This document shows positions 1-9,400 of a stretch of DNA of 64,000 bases, piece by piece. The translations under genes and the position numbers were made by a program. Source of the stretch: Pseudoduganella lurida (GTDB taxonomy: Bacteria; Pseudomonadota; Gammaproteobacteria; Burkholderiales; Burkholderiaceae_D); contig NZ_VLLB01000001.1 in assembly GCF_007830455.1 (NCBI RefSeq), positions 496,001 to 560,000 on the forward strand, given 5' to 3'. The notes under the pieces were generated by a model that did not search any database, was not told where the DNA came from, and saw only the letters and a list, made by a program, of their open reading frames with translations. How positions within the stretch are numbered: position 1 is the first letter of the stretch; every line of letters starts with the position of its first letter.

Positions 1-1877
1 TCGCGCAGTACCGACAACGCGCCGCCCGAGTGATCGCTGTCGCCATGGCTGACCACCAGCCCGTCGAGCCGGTGGATGCCGCGGGCGCGCAGGTAGGGCA
101 GGATCACCCGGCCGCCCGCATCGGCCTCCTCACCGTACGACGGCCCCGTGTCGTACAGCAGCCGGTGGCCGGACGTTTCGACGAGCACCGCCATGCCCTG
201 CCCCACGTCGAATGCCGTCACCCGAAGCGTGCCGGGTGCCGGCGCATCCGGCTGCAGCGCCAGCAATGGCAGCCAGGTGAAGAGCCCCAGCCAGCGGGCC
301 GGCCAGCCCCGCGGCGCGAGCGCCCAGGCCGTGCCGACCAGCGCCAGCGCGAACAGCCACCAGGGCGGTACCGGTGCCGTCCACACGGCCAGCGGTACGG
401 CGCTGAACCACTCGAGCAGTGCCGCCAGCCAGCGCATCGTCTCGTGGGCCAGCACCAGCAAGGGCGTTCCCAATGATGTCGGCAGCACGGCGCCGGCCAG
501 CGCGAGCGGCGTGACCAGCAGGCTGACGACGGGGATGGCGATCGCATTGGCCAGCGGGCTGACCAGCGACACCTGCGCGAACAGCAGCAGCGTCAGCGGC
601 ACCAGTCCCAGCGTGACGGCGTATTGCGTCGTGACGGCGGCGCGCAGGCCGCGCAGCCAGCGCTGGCGGCGGGTCAGCGGCGTGGCGCGCTGCAGGTCGG
701 GATCGGCCGCGGCGGGGTCGCCGGGATTCTTGTACACGGCGGTCCTTCCGACCGACGCATACAGGATCACGCCCACGGCGCCGAACGACAGCCAGAACCC
801 AGGCCACATCACGGCCCAGGGGTCGATGAGGACCACCACGCAAGCGGCCAAAGCCAGCACGTGGGTCACGCTGGCCAGCCGATCCGTCCACAGGGCCAGC
901 GCCACCACGCACAGCATGTACAGCGTGCGCTGCGCCGGAATGCCGAAGCCGGCCAGCAGAACGTACAGCAGCGCCGCCAGCATGCCGGCCAGCGCGGCGA
1001 TCTTCTGCGCCGGCAGCAGCAGGGGCAGCTGCACCCGGCGCAGGAAGAACGAGCGGCGCCACAGTCCCGCCGCCAGCCATGCGACCAACCCCGCGATCAT
1101 GGTGATGTGCAGGCCCGAGATGGACACGAGGTGGCTGATGCCCGTGCGGTTGAACACCTGCCAGTCCGACTGGTCGATCGCGCGCTGGTCGCCCACCACG
1201 AGCGCGACGATGACGCCGGCATAGTCCCGGCCTTCCAGCGCGCGCAGGATGCGCTCCCGCAGCATGGAACGCATGCGTTCCACCGCATTCGATGGCGTGA
1301 CCACGAAGCCGGCCAGCCGTACATGCGGCCCTTCGGCACGCACATAGCCGGTGGCACGGACGCCCTGCTCCAGCAGCCACAGTTCGTAGTCGAAGCCATG
1401 CGGATTGGCGTTGCCGTGCGGCCGCTGCAGCCGTACCTTCAGGCGCCACCGCTCGCCCGGCTGCAGCACCGGCACCGGTTCCACGGCGCCGCGAAAGCCG
1501 GCGTACCACGAAAGCGCAATACGCGGCGGCACCGCCATGCCCTCGGCGCTTTCGACGGCAAAGTTAAAGCGGGTGAACTGGCTGGTGCGGTTGGGCAGGT
1601 TATCGATCGTGCCGGTGATGACGACATCGCGGCCTTCGTCGGCCTTCGCGAGCCCCGGCGCGAGAGCGTGCGTGGCGACCAGCGCGGCCCAGCAGAATCC
1701 GAGTGCCAGCCCGCACAGTGCGTTCGCCGCGACACGGCAGGCACCGCGCAGGCGCCAGGCACCCAGCAACGCCAGCATCGCGGATGCCAGGAACAACAGC
1801 AGCGGATGGGATGGCAATGCGGCCTGCTGCTGCAGGAGCGCGGCACCGCCGACGAAGCCGAGGATCGAACTGCGCAT
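1..1877 (-). CDS. comEC: ComEC/Rec2-type DNA uptake channel (3' end outside window)
   Basis: Inner-membrane channel that brings single-stranded DNA into the cytoplasm during natural transformation. About 625 residues are visible. They comprise an N-terminal hydrophobic region, a long polytopic competence domain in the middle, and the start of a metallo-beta-lactamase-like domain with FDVGQG near residue 555 and the metal motif HGDSDH near residue 610. The frame is open to the window edge, so the end of that domain is missing only because the window stops. The ATG at 1877 gives MRSSILGFVGG. It lies downstream of tatD on the same strand. The frame was read directly from the bases because it has no stop inside the window. 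Family assignment is firm; whether the cell is competent is not shown. Confidence 0.9.
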   Translation of the reverse strand, partial: MRSSILGFVGGAALLQQQAALPSHPLLLFLASAMLALLGAWRLRGACRVAANALCGLALGFCWAALVATHALAPGLAKADEGRDVVITGTIDNLPNRTSQFTRFNFAVESAEGMAVPPRIALSWYAGFRGAVEPVPVLQPGERWRLKVRLQRPHGNANPHGFDYELWLLEQGVRATGYVRAEGPHVRLAGFVVTPSNAVERMRSMLRERILRALEGRDYAGVIVALVVGDQRAIDQSDWQVFNRTGISHLVSISGLHITMIAGLVAWLAAGLWRRSFFLRRVQLPLLLPAQKIAALAGMLAALLYVLLAGFGIPAQRTLYMLCVVALALWTDRLASVTHVLALAACVVVLIDPWAVMWPGFWLSFGAVGVILYASVGRTAVYKNPGDPAAADPDLQRATPLTRRQRWLRGLRAAVTTQYAVTLGLVPLTLLLFAQVSLVSPLANAIAIPVVSLLVTPLALAGAVLPTSLGTPLLVLAHETMRWLAALLEWFSAVPLAVWTAPVPPWWLFALALVGTAWALAPRGWPARWLGLFTWLPLLALQPDAPAPGTLRVTAFDVGQGMAVLVETSGHRLLYDTGPSYGEEADAGGRVILPYLRARGIHRLDGLVVSHGDSDHSGGALSVLR

Positions 1878-1924
1878 GCCACCTCACCGGGTCGGAAACC
1901 GCGGCACCGGCGGCACCGACGGGG

Positions 1925-2737
1925 CTACGGACCGCTTGCCCTGCCGGCGGCCCGCAAGCGGGGCATTACATGATGCGCATTCGCGGTGGTGACGGCTTGC
2001 AGTTCCTCAAGCGGCATGCCGCGCAAATCGGCCAGCACCTGCGCGATGCGCGGCACCTGGTCAGGCGTGTTCACGCCCGGATGCAGCCAGTGCGGCGCGA
2101 TGTCCGGCGCATCCGTCTCCATCACGATCGAGGACAATGGCAGCTGCTCCGCCAGCCGCCTGATCTGCAAGGCGCGTGTAAAAGTCACATTGCCGCCGAA
2201 GCCCAGCCTGAAGCCGATGTCGATATAGCCCTGGGCCTGCTGGAAGCTGCCGTTGAAGGCATGGGCGATGCCGCCGACCGGCGGGATCTGCCGTACGTGC
2301 TTGAGCACCTGGTCCTGCGACTTGCGTACATGCGTGAGGATGGGCAGGCCGAACTCGCGGGCGATCTTCAGCTGCTCGCGGAAGAAGTGCACCTGTTTTT
2401 CGCGCATGGCCGGCTCGCACAGCGCGGGAAGGAAGAAATCGAGCCCCACTTCGCCGATGGCAACGAAGTTCGGATCGTCCAGCGCCACGCGCACGGCTTC
2501 GCGCAGGGCGGCCAGGTCGTCCTCGGTGGCCTGCGGCACGCAGATCGGGTGGATGCCCAGCGCGTAGCTGGCATTCCCGGCCTGCGCTGCCAGGGCACGC
2601 ACGGCTTCCCAGTTCGACCGTGCGACGGCCGGGATGACGATCATGCCCACGCCCGCCTGTGCCGCGCGCGCCGCGACACCCAGCGCGTCGTCGCCGAATT
2701 CGCGGGCATCGAGGTGGCAGTGGGTATCGATCCACAT
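1925..2737 (-). CDS. tatD: TatD-family metal-dependent hydrolase/DNase
   Basis: A 270-residue TIM-barrel metallohydrolase. Visible metal-site motifs are DTHCHLD at the N terminus (HxH), IGEVGLDF near residue 93, the histidine of LTHVRKSQ, HAFNGS, and TDAPDIAP near residue 205. Family members are 3'-5' exonucleases or D-aminoacyl-tRNA deacylases; the exact activity here is not decided by sequence. Length is normal for the family. It follows lolD with 12 bases between them and is followed by comEC, so it is probably co-transcribed with the lipoprotein-release genes. Confidence 0.92.
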   Translation of the reverse strand: MWIDTHCHLDAREFGDDALGVAARAAQAGVGMIVIPAVARSNWEAVRALAAQAGNASYALGIHPICVPQATEDDLAALREAVRVALDDPNFVAIGEVGLDFFLPALCEPAMREKQVHFFREQLKIAREFGLPILTHVRKSQDQVLKHVRQIPPVGGIAHAFNGSFQQAQGYIDIGFRLGFGGNVTFTRALQIRRLAEQLPLSSIVMETDAPDIAPHWLHPGVNTPDQVPRIAQVLADLRGMPLEELQAVTTANAHHVMPRLRAAGRASGP

Positions 2738-2749
2738 GGCGCTGCCTTC

Positions 2750-3457
2750 CTAGGATTCCTGCCTGAGACCTTCGTCCGTCAGCCGCAGCACGCGGTCGCA
2801 GCGGCGCGCCAGTTCCGGATCGTGGGTGACGATCACGAAGGCGGTGCCCAGCGTGCGCGACAGCTCCAGCATGAGGTCGAAGATCTGCTCGGCCGTGGCG
2901 TGATCCAGGTTGCCGGTCGGTTCGTCGGCCAGCACGCAGGCCGGCTGCGTGACGATGGCGCGGGCCAGTGCCACGCGCTGCCGCTCCCCGCCGGACAGTT
3001 CGCCCGGCACATGCGTCACGCGCTTGGCCAGGTTCACGCGGGCCAGCATCTGCTGCGCCTGTTCCTGGGCCTGCGCGCGCTTCACGCGCCGGATCATCAG
3101 GGGCATCGCCACGTTGTCCAGTGCCGAGAATTCCGGCAGCAGGTGGTGGAACTGGTAGACGAAGCCCAGCGCCGCGTTGCGCAGGTCGCCGCGGGCCGCT
3201 TCGGACAGCGTGGCGAAATCCTTGTCGAGCAGGGTCACGTTGCCGGTGGTCGGGGTATCCAGGCCGCCTAGCAGGTGCAGCAGCGTCGACTTGCCGGAGC
3301 CGGAGGCGCCGATGATGGCGACCCGTTCGCCGCGCCGCACCGCGAAATCGATTCCCGTCAGTACCGGCACCGAGTAGCTGCCTTCCGTGAAGGTCTTGCC
3401 GAGATTGCGGCAGGACAGGACCACCGGATTGTCAACGTTGTTCATCGGCTCATTCAT
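2750..3457 (-). CDS. lolD: LolD lipoprotein-release ABC ATPase
   Basis: ATPase that powers extraction of outer-membrane lipoproteins from the inner membrane for hand-over to LolA. It has Walker [10 protein letters not shown], signature [14 protein letters not shown] and Walker [12 protein letters not shown]. The ATG at 3457 is chosen because it overlaps the stop of the upstream permease in the string ATGAATGA, the typical arrangement for coupled translation. This gives 235 residues. A longer frame reaches 3484 but lies entirely within the permease gene. It forms one operon with the two tandem permeases just upstream. Confidence 0.95.
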   Translation of the reverse strand: MNEPMNNVDNPVVLSCRNLGKTFTEGSYSVPVLTGIDFAVRRGERVAIIGASGSGKSTLLHLLGGLDTPTTGNVTLLDKDFATLSEAARGDLRNAALGFVYQFHHLLPEFSALDNVAMPLMIRRVKRAQAQEQAQQMLARVNLAKRVTHVPGELSGGERQRVALARAIVTQPACVLADEPTGNLDHATAEQIFDLMLELSRTLGTAFVIVTHDPELARRCDRVLRLTDEGLRQES

Positions 3458-4709
3458 AGCGCAGCGCCTCGGCAGGTTTGACACGGGAAGCCCAGCGGCT
3501 CGGGTAGATGGTGGCCAGGAAGGCCAGCACCACGGAGATCACGCCGATCTTCGCCACGTCCGGCCAGCGCATGTCCGACGGCACGGTGTTGATGTAGTAG
3601 ATTTCCTTCGACAAGAACTGCACTCCCAATAAATGTTCGATGAACGGCACGATCACATCGATGTTCAGCGCCACCAGCACCCCGCCCGTCACGCCGAGCG
3701 CGGTGCCGAGCAGGCCCACCAGCGCGCCCTGGATGACGAAGATCTTCATGATCGAATTCGGCGAGGCGCCCAGGGTGCGCAGGATGGCGATGTCCGGCTG
3801 CTTGTCCGTCACCGTCATCACGAGCGTCGACACCAGGTTGAACGCGGCCACGGCAACTATCAGCGTGAGGATGATGAACATCATGCGCTTTTCCGTCTGT
3901 ACGGCGGCGAACCAGTTGGCGTTCAGCTTCGACCAGTCGCGCACCTGCAGGTGGGCCGGCATGATCTTCTTCAGTTCCTCGGCCACCTGCGGCGCGCGGT
4001 GCATGTCAGTCAGGCGCAGGCGCAGGCCGGCCGGCGCATCCATGCGCAGCATGCGTTCGGCATCCTGCAGGTGGATGAACGCCATGCCGGCATCGAACTC
4101 CTGGTGCTGGGCGGCAAAGATGCCGACCACGGTGAACGAGCGCATGCGCGGCACCAGGCCGGCCGGCGTCACCGTCCCCTGCGGCAGCACCATCGTCACT
4201 TTTTCGCCGATGCCCGCGTTCAGCGCCCGGGCCAGGTCGATGCCGAGCACGATGTTGAACTGGCCGGGCTGCAGCGCCTCGAAGCTGCCGAACCTGATGT
4301 GCTTCGCGATGTCGGACACGGCCGGTTCCTGCGCCGGCAGCACGCCGCGCACCATGGCCGGCCGCAGCGCCTCGGCGCCGTGCATCAGGCCCGCCTGGGT
4401 TTCCGAGAACGGCGCGGCGCCCTTCACTTCCGGATGGCGCAGCGCATTCTTCGCCTGCTGCTGCCAGTCCTGCATGCCGGCGTGCGAATCGAACACCTCC
4501 ACGTGGGCCAGCACGGACAGCATGCGGTCCGTCACGTCCTTCTGGAAGCCGTTCATCACGGACAGGATGACGATCAGCGCCCCCACGCCCAGCGCGATGC
4601 CGGCCATGGAGATCAGCGAGATGAAGGAGATGAAGCTGTTGCGGCTGCTGCGCTTGCCGGCGCGCGTGTAGCGCAGGCCGACCAGCCATTCAAACGGTAA
4701 CTGACTCAT
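3450..4709 (-). CDS. LolC/E/F-type lipoprotein-releasing permease, copy 2
   Basis: Inner-membrane permease of the Lol exporter, 419 residues. The N terminus reads [18 protein letters not shown], followed by a first membrane helix, a large periplasmic domain and three C-terminal helices, the MacB/FtsX topology. The start at 4709 is chosen because it aligns exactly with copy 1 ([14 protein letters not shown]) and gives nearly the same length. An ATG at 4736 overlaps the stop of copy 1 (ATGAGTAA) and is an alternative coupled start. It is closely similar to copy 1 throughout, so the pair looks like a tandem duplication. Whether the two act as a LolC/LolE heterodimer cannot be told from sequence, so no symbol is given. 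Confidence 0.92.
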   Translation of the reverse strand: MSQLPFEWLVGLRYTRAGKRSSRNSFISFISLISMAGIALGVGALIVILSVMNGFQKDVTDRMLSVLAHVEVFDSHAGMQDWQQQAKNALRHPEVKGAAPFSETQAGLMHGAEALRPAMVRGVLPAQEPAVSDIAKHIRFGSFEALQPGQFNIVLGIDLARALNAGIGEKVTMVLPQGTVTPAGLVPRMRSFTVVGIFAAQHQEFDAGMAFIHLQDAERMLRMDAPAGLRLRLTDMHRAPQVAEELKKIMPAHLQVRDWSKLNANWFAAVQTEKRMMFIILTLIVAVAAFNLVSTLVMTVTDKQPDIAILRTLGASPNSIMKIFVIQGALVGLLGTALGVTGGVLVALNIDVIVPFIEHLLGVQFLSKEIYYINTVPSDMRWPDVAKIGVISVVLAFLATIYPSRWASRVKPAEALRYE

Positions 4710-4728
4710 GGGGCCCTTGTTTGCAACC

Positions 4729-5985
4729 TTACTCATAGCGCAGCGCCTCCGCCGGTTTTACACGCGCCGCCCACCAGCTGGGGTACAAGGTCGCGACAAA
4801 GGCCAGCGCAATCGCGGTGCCGCCGATCGCGGCCACGTCGCCCAGCCGCAGGTCGGACGGCACGGCGCTGATGAAGTAGATATCCTTCGACAGGAACTTC
4901 ATGCCCAGCACCGTTTCGATGGCAGGCACGATCACGTCGACATTGGCGGCAATGAGCACGCCGCCGGCCATGCCGAGCAGCGTGCCGATCACGCCGACCA
5001 AAGCCCCCTGCACCATGAAGATCTTCATGATCGACCGGGGCGAGGCGCCCAGGGTGCGCAGGATCGCGATGTCGGCCTGCTTGTCCGTGACGGTCATGAC
5101 GAGCGTGGCGACGAGGTTGAACGCGGCCACCGCGATGATCAGCGTGAGGATGATGAACATCATGCGCTTCTGCGTCTGCACGGCGGCAAACCAGTTCACG
5201 TTCAGCTTCGACCAGTCGCGGATCAGCAGCTCGCCGGGCATCGTCTGCTTCAGCTGGAACGCCACCTCCGGCGCCTGGTCCATGTCCGCCACGCGCAGCC
5301 GCAGGCCGAACGGGCCGGCCAGGTTGAGCAGCTGCTGGCCGTCCGCCAGGTGCACATAGGCCAGCGAGGAGTCGAATTCGTTGTGGCCCGCTTCAAAAAT
5401 GCCGACGACCGTAAAAGTGCGCATTGCCGGTGCGCCGCCGGACAGGCCGCCGCCTTCGGCCAGCGCCATCGCCACCTTGCCGCCCACCTTCACCTCGAGC
5501 GCTTTCGCCAGCTCGCTGCCCAGCACGATATTGAACGCGCCGGGCCGCAGGTCCGCCAGGCTGCCCTGCTTCACCTGTTGCGGCACCTGGGATACCTTGC
5601 CCTCTTCTTCCGGCAGGATGCCGCGCACGATGGCCGGCCGCAGCACGTCGCCGCCATGGGCCAGCAACGCCTGCAGCTCGACGAACGGCGCCGCGCCTTT
5701 CACTTCCGGGTTGGCGAATGCATTGCGGGCCGTGGCGCGCCAGTCGGCCATCGGACCGCCCATCTGGTAGATCTCGATATGACCCAGCACCGACAGCATG
5801 CGCGTGGTGACTTCCTTCTGGAAGCCGTTGTAGACGGAGAGGACGATGATCAGCGCGGCCACGCCCAGGCCGATGCCCGCCATCGAGATGGCGGAGATGA
5901 AGGAGATGAAGCTGTTGCGGCCGCTGCGCTTGCCGGCGCGCGTGTAGCGCAGCCCGACCAGCCATTCGAACGGCATCCGGTGCAT
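4729..5985 (-). CDS. LolC/E/F-type lipoprotein-releasing permease, copy 1
   Basis: First gene of the Lol operon, 418 residues from the ATG at 5985 ([14 protein letters not shown]). Another ATG at 5994 is in frame. The open frame extends to 6396, but the extra residues are compositionally unlike the family and cross the region in front of the divergent rpfE-like gene. Topology and conserved blocks match copy 2: the NSFISFIS block, the NGFQK-VT-RML block, and the KRMMFIILT helix followed by [17 protein letters not shown]. The gene ends overlapping the possible start of copy 2. Confidence 0.92.
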   Translation of the reverse strand: MHRMPFEWLVGLRYTRAGKRSGRNSFISFISAISMAGIGLGVAALIIVLSVYNGFQKEVTTRMLSVLGHIEIYQMGGPMADWRATARNAFANPEVKGAAPFVELQALLAHGGDVLRPAIVRGILPEEEGKVSQVPQQVKQGSLADLRPGAFNIVLGSELAKALEVKVGGKVAMALAEGGGLSGGAPAMRTFTVVGIFEAGHNEFDSSLAYVHLADGQQLLNLAGPFGLRLRVADMDQAPEVAFQLKQTMPGELLIRDWSKLNVNWFAAVQTQKRMMFIILTLIIAVAAFNLVATLVMTVTDKQADIAILRTLGASPRSIMKIFMVQGALVGVIGTLLGMAGGVLIAANVDVIVPAIETVLGMKFLSKDIYFISAVPSDLRLGDVAAIGGTAIALAFVATLYPSWWAARVKPAEALRYE

Positions 5986-6154
5986 GAAACCCATGGCAGG
6001 GACGTATCCTTGTCGCGAAAGTGCGCAGTGTGCCATATAAACAGCATTCCATGGCTTACTGATGAGCTGCATGATGAGAGACGGCCTGGCGGCACCCGAA
6101 GAGAGAAGGCCCGCGGCAGCGAGCAGTGCCCGCCCCGATCCATTACAATGCCGC

Positions 6155-7180
6155 ATGGCTTCCACCACCCTCGTTTTGCCGTTCGGGCTGCCGCCCGCGG
6201 AAATGGCGCCGGACCTGGTTCGCGCACTGCAGACTCCCTCCCTGGCGACTTTACTTTCTCGCAACAGCACGCATTCGACGCACGCGTTCGACCTCGACGC
6301 GCGCCTGCTGCCGCACGAGGCGTGGCTGGCGCATGCGCTGGGCCTGGCCGGCGATCCGTCCACGCAGCCGGCCGCGCCGTTCGCACCGGCCGTCATGCGC
6401 GGCTACGGACTGCAGCCTGCGGAAGGCTTCTGGTTCATCCTGCATCCGGTGCATGTGCAGATCGGCACGCACCTGACGATGCCGGACCTGCGCAACCTGC
6501 CCATCGGCGAGGAGGAGTCGCGCACGCTGTTCGAGGCCGCGCTGCCGCTCTTTGATGGACCGGGCAAGGCGCTGGTGTATGGCGACGCGCGTACCTGGTT
6601 CCTGCGTGCGGACGACTGGGCGGCACTGTCCACCGCGTCGCCGGATGCGGCCAGTGGCGACAACCTGCACGACTGGATGCCGGCGGGCGCCGTCGCGCGC
6701 GATTTCCGCCGCCTGCAGAACGAAGTGCAGATGCTTTGGCACGCGCATCCCGTCAATGCGGGCCGCGCGCTGCCCGTCAATTCGTTCTGGATGTGGGCCG
6801 GCGCGGCCGCCACGCTGCCGCCGTCGTCGCCGGCATTGGCGACGACGGATGCACCCGGCTGGCTCGCCGCGCTGGCGGCACCGGAACTGCGCGATGCCAC
6901 GGCGGTCCAATGGCTGGCCACCGCGGGAGCGCACCGGCTCGCCGTGCCGGCCGGCCTGATCGGCGCCGCGCTGGCCGAGGACTGGGGCCGCTGGCTGCAG
7001 CTGATGGCCGCGCTGGAAGCGGAATGGTTCGCACCACTGCTGGGGGCCCTGAAGTCGGGCCAGTTGCGCGACGTGGACTTGGTGCTGACGAACCGCCGCG
7101 GCTGGACCACGACCACGACCACCAGACTTGCGCTGAACAAATTCTGGCGCACCGACACACTGAAGAACCTCCTTGCCTGA
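6155..7180 (+). CDS. RpfE-like conserved protein of unknown function
   Basis: A 341-residue protein from the ATG at 6155 (MASTTLVLPFGLPP). The open frame extends back to 6062, but those residues look unlike protein-coding sequence. Blocks such as RRLQNEVQMLWHAHPVN followed by INSFWMWAG-like residues are typical of a proteobacterial family found beside recJ and named RpfE after Xanthomonas. Some databases call members phosphoglycerate mutase-like, but I see no catalytic motif that supports this. No signal peptide or membrane segment is visible. It ends 6 bases before recJ, so the two are probably co-transcribed. Confidence 0.65.
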   Translation: MASTTLVLPFGLPPAEMAPDLVRALQTPSLATLLSRNSTHSTHAFDLDARLLPHEAWLAHALGLAGDPSTQPAAPFAPAVMRGYGLQPAEGFWFILHPVHVQIGTHLTMPDLRNLPIGEEESRTLFEAALPLFDGPGKALVYGDARTWFLRADDWAALSTASPDAASGDNLHDWMPAGAVARDFRRLQNEVQMLWHAHPVNAGRALPVNSFWMWAGAAATLPPSSPALATTDAPGWLAALAAPELRDATAVQWLATAGAHRLAVPAGLIGAALAEDWGRWLQLMAALEAEWFAPLLGALKSGQLRDVDLVLTNRRGWTTTTTTRLALNKFWRTDTLKNLLA

Positions 7181-7186
7181 GCACAC

Positions 7187-8881
7187 ATGACCCGCATCGC
7201 CCACCGTCCCGCGCCGTTTCGCGAAGCCGAAATGCTGCGCCAGGGCGGCATCCACCCCGTCCTTGCCCGCCTGTTCGCCGCACGCGGCCTCGTCGACCCG
7301 AAGGACCTGTCGTCCGAGCTGGGCGCGCTGATCCTGCCGGCCGGCCTGCTGCACATCGACGCGGCCGCCACCTTCCTGGCCGACTCGATCGCCGCGCGAA
7401 AGCGCATGGTGATCGTGGCCGACTACGACTGCGATGGCGCCACCGCCTGCGCCGTGGCGCTGCGCGGCCTGCGCGCAATGGGCGCGAACGTCGACTTCAT
7501 CGTGCCGAACCGCTTCGAATATGGCTATGGCCTCACGCCGGAAATCGTCGCCCTCACCGCGCGCGAGAAATCGCCGGACATCATCATCACCGTCGATAAC
7601 GGCATCGCCAGCATCGACGGCGTGGAGGAAGCCAAGCGGCGCGGCATCGAAGTGGTCGTCACCGATCACCACCTGCCGGGGGACCGGCTGCCCGATGCGC
7701 GCGTGATCGTGAATCCGAACCAGCCGGCCTGCGGCTTCCCGTCGAAGAACCTGGCCGGCGTGGGCGTGGTGTTCTACGTGCTGCTGGCGCTGCGCGCGGA
7801 ATTGCGCCGCCGCGGCGTGTTCGATGCGCAGACGCAGCCCAAGCTCGACAGCCTGCTGGACCTCGTCGCGCTGGGCACGGTGGCAGACGTGGTGAAGCTC
7901 GATGCCAACAACCGCATCCTCGTCGCGCAGGGCCTGAAGCGGATGCGCGCCGGCCGCATGCATGCCGGCGTGGCCGCGCTGTTCCGGGTCGCCGGCCGGC
8001 AGGCGCGCAGCGCCACGCCGTTCGACTTGGGCTTCGCGCTCGGCCCGCGCCTCAACGCGGCCGGCCGGCTGGAGGACATGTCGCTGGGGATCGAGTGCCT
8101 CGTGACGGACGACGAAGGCCGCGCCTGGGCGCTGGCGCAGCAGCTCAACGAGATCAACATCAAGCGTCGCGAGATCGAAGCCGAGATGCAGGATGCCGCG
8201 CTGCTGCACCTGGACGACTTCCAGCCGAAGGAGAGCAACACGATCTGCGTGTTCGACGAAGGCTGGCACCAGGGCGTGATCGGCATCGTCGCCTCGCGGC
8301 TGAAGGAGAAGTTCTACCGTCCGACCATCACGTTCGCCCCCGCCGGTGACGGCTGGATCAAGGGTTCCGGCCGGTCGATCGCCGGCTTCCACATGCGCGA
8401 TGCGCTGGACCTGGTGTCGAAAAAGGCGCCCAGCCTGATCGACAAGTTCGGCGGCCACGCGATGGCGGCCGGCCTGTCGCTGCGCGCCGATGCGTTCGAC
8501 ACCTTCGCCCAGGCGTTCGAAACGGTGGGCCAGTCGTGGCTGACCGACACCCAGCTGGAACGGGTCATCGAAACGGACGGGCCGCTGGAAGACGGCTACT
8601 ACACCACCCAGTTCATCGAGCTGATGGACGGCATCGTCTGGGGACAAGGGTTTGCACCGCCGGTGTTCTGCGACGAGTTCCGCGTGGTGAGCCAGCGCAT
8701 CCTGAAGGAAAAGCACCTGAAGCTGCTGCTGGAGAAGAACGGCGCGCGCTACGATGCCATCTGGTTCGGCCATACCGATGCGCTGGGCGACCGGGCGCGG
8801 GTGGCATTCCGCCTGGATGCCAACGAGTACAACGGCACCACCCGCGTGCAGCTACTGGTGGAGCACGCCGAGGCAGCCTAG
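7187..8881 (+). CDS. recJ: Single-strand-specific 5'-3' exonuclease RecJ
   Basis: Exonuclease of RecF-pathway recombination and mismatch repair, 564 residues, normal for RecJ. DHH-phosphoesterase motifs are clear: VIVADYDCDGATACAVALRG (motif I), ITVDNGIAS (motif II) and TDHHLPG (motif III). The DHHA1 motif is GFHMRDALD followed by GGHAMAAGLS, and the C-terminal OB-like domain follows. The ATG at 7187 comes directly after the rpfE-like stop. Confidence 0.96.
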   Translation: MTRIAHRPAPFREAEMLRQGGIHPVLARLFAARGLVDPKDLSSELGALILPAGLLHIDAAATFLADSIAARKRMVIVADYDCDGATACAVALRGLRAMGANVDFIVPNRFEYGYGLTPEIVALTAREKSPDIIITVDNGIASIDGVEEAKRRGIEVVVTDHHLPGDRLPDARVIVNPNQPACGFPSKNLAGVGVVFYVLLALRAELRRRGVFDAQTQPKLDSLLDLVALGTVADVVKLDANNRILVAQGLKRMRAGRMHAGVAALFRVAGRQARSATPFDLGFALGPRLNAAGRLEDMSLGIECLVTDDEGRAWALAQQLNEINIKRREIEAEMQDAALLHLDDFQPKESNTICVFDEGWHQGVIGIVASRLKEKFYRPTITFAPAGDGWIKGSGRSIAGFHMRDALDLVSKKAPSLIDKFGGHAMAAGLSLRADAFDTFAQAFETVGQSWLTDTQLERVIETDGPLEDGYYTTQFIELMDGIVWGQGFAPPVFCDEFRVVSQRILKEKHLKLLLEKNGARYDAIWFGHTDALGDRARVAFRLDANEYNGTTRVQLLVEHAEAA

Positions 8882-8912
8882 GGCGCGCATCGCCCGGCAC
8901 CGCGCCGGTCGC

Positions 8913-8947
8913 TTGCAATGACTCTGGAAACGGAGTATAACGACTCC
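8913..8947 (+). promoter_or_regulatory. Promoter with palindromic operator for the Xre/RES pair
   Basis: TTGCAA at 8913-8918 and TATAAC at 8936-8941 are separated by exactly 17 bases, a good sigma70-type promoter. An inverted repeat GGAGT-N6-ACTCC (8932-8947) covers the -10 element, and a further ACTC lies at 8921-8924. A repressor bound there would block RNA polymerase. DUF2384 antitoxins usually autoregulate, so this is the likely operator; that role is inference. Confidence 0.6.
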
Positions 8948-8962
8948 ATACATGGAGGAGCT

Positions 8963-9400
8963 ATGCAACACGCCTATGCCTATCCGAAGAGCCGCTTCGA
9001 ACCGGTGGTGCCCGTCGACCTGAATGCCAGGGGCGAACGCGAGCGCCTGTCCCGGTCCGCGCTGAAAGGGTTTTTCCGGCTCGCCGCGGCCTGGAAACTG
9101 CGCGACGACGAGGCCCGCGAACTGCTGGGCGGCCTGTCCAGCAGTGCCTTCTACGAGTGGAAGAAGCAGCCCGACCGGGTGCTCGAGGTGGACCGCATCA
9201 CACGCATCTCCTACCTGCTCGGCATCTACAAATCCCTGCACATCCTGTACGGCGACAAGCTCGCCGATGAATGGGTGGCCCTGCCCAATAAAAACGTCAT
9301 CTTCGGCGGCCGCACGCCGCTGGCCTTCATGCTGGCCGGCGGCCTGCTGGCCATGCAGACCGTGCGCAAGCTGGTCGATGCGCGGCGCGGGGGCCTGTAA
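8963..9400 (+). CDS. Xre/MbcA/ParS-family antitoxin (DUF2384)
   Basis: Antitoxin of a type II toxin-antitoxin pair, 145 residues. The N-terminal half is a helix-rich Xre-like DNA-binding region. The C-terminal half (LGIYKSLHILYGD through LMAGGLLAMQTVRKLVD-like residues) is the toxin-binding domain seen in MbcA and ParS. ATG 8963 is chosen because GGAGGAG sits just upstream; the frame also extends to 8918 without an RBS. The toxin frame begins at the base after its stop. It has its own promoter with a palindromic operator. Confidence 0.88.
   Translation: MQHAYAYPKSRFEPVVPVDLNARGERERLSRSALKGFFRLAAAWKLRDDEARELLGGLSSSAFYEWKKQPDRVLEVDRITRISYLLGIYKSLHILYGDKLADEWVALPNKNVIFGGRTPLAFMLAGGLLAMQTVRKLVDARRGGL

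Noticed and set aside
6251-8773. 840-residue open frame antisense to the rpfE-like gene and recJ
   Set aside because: Same shadow effect; no recognised domain, and recJ has all its catalytic motifs.
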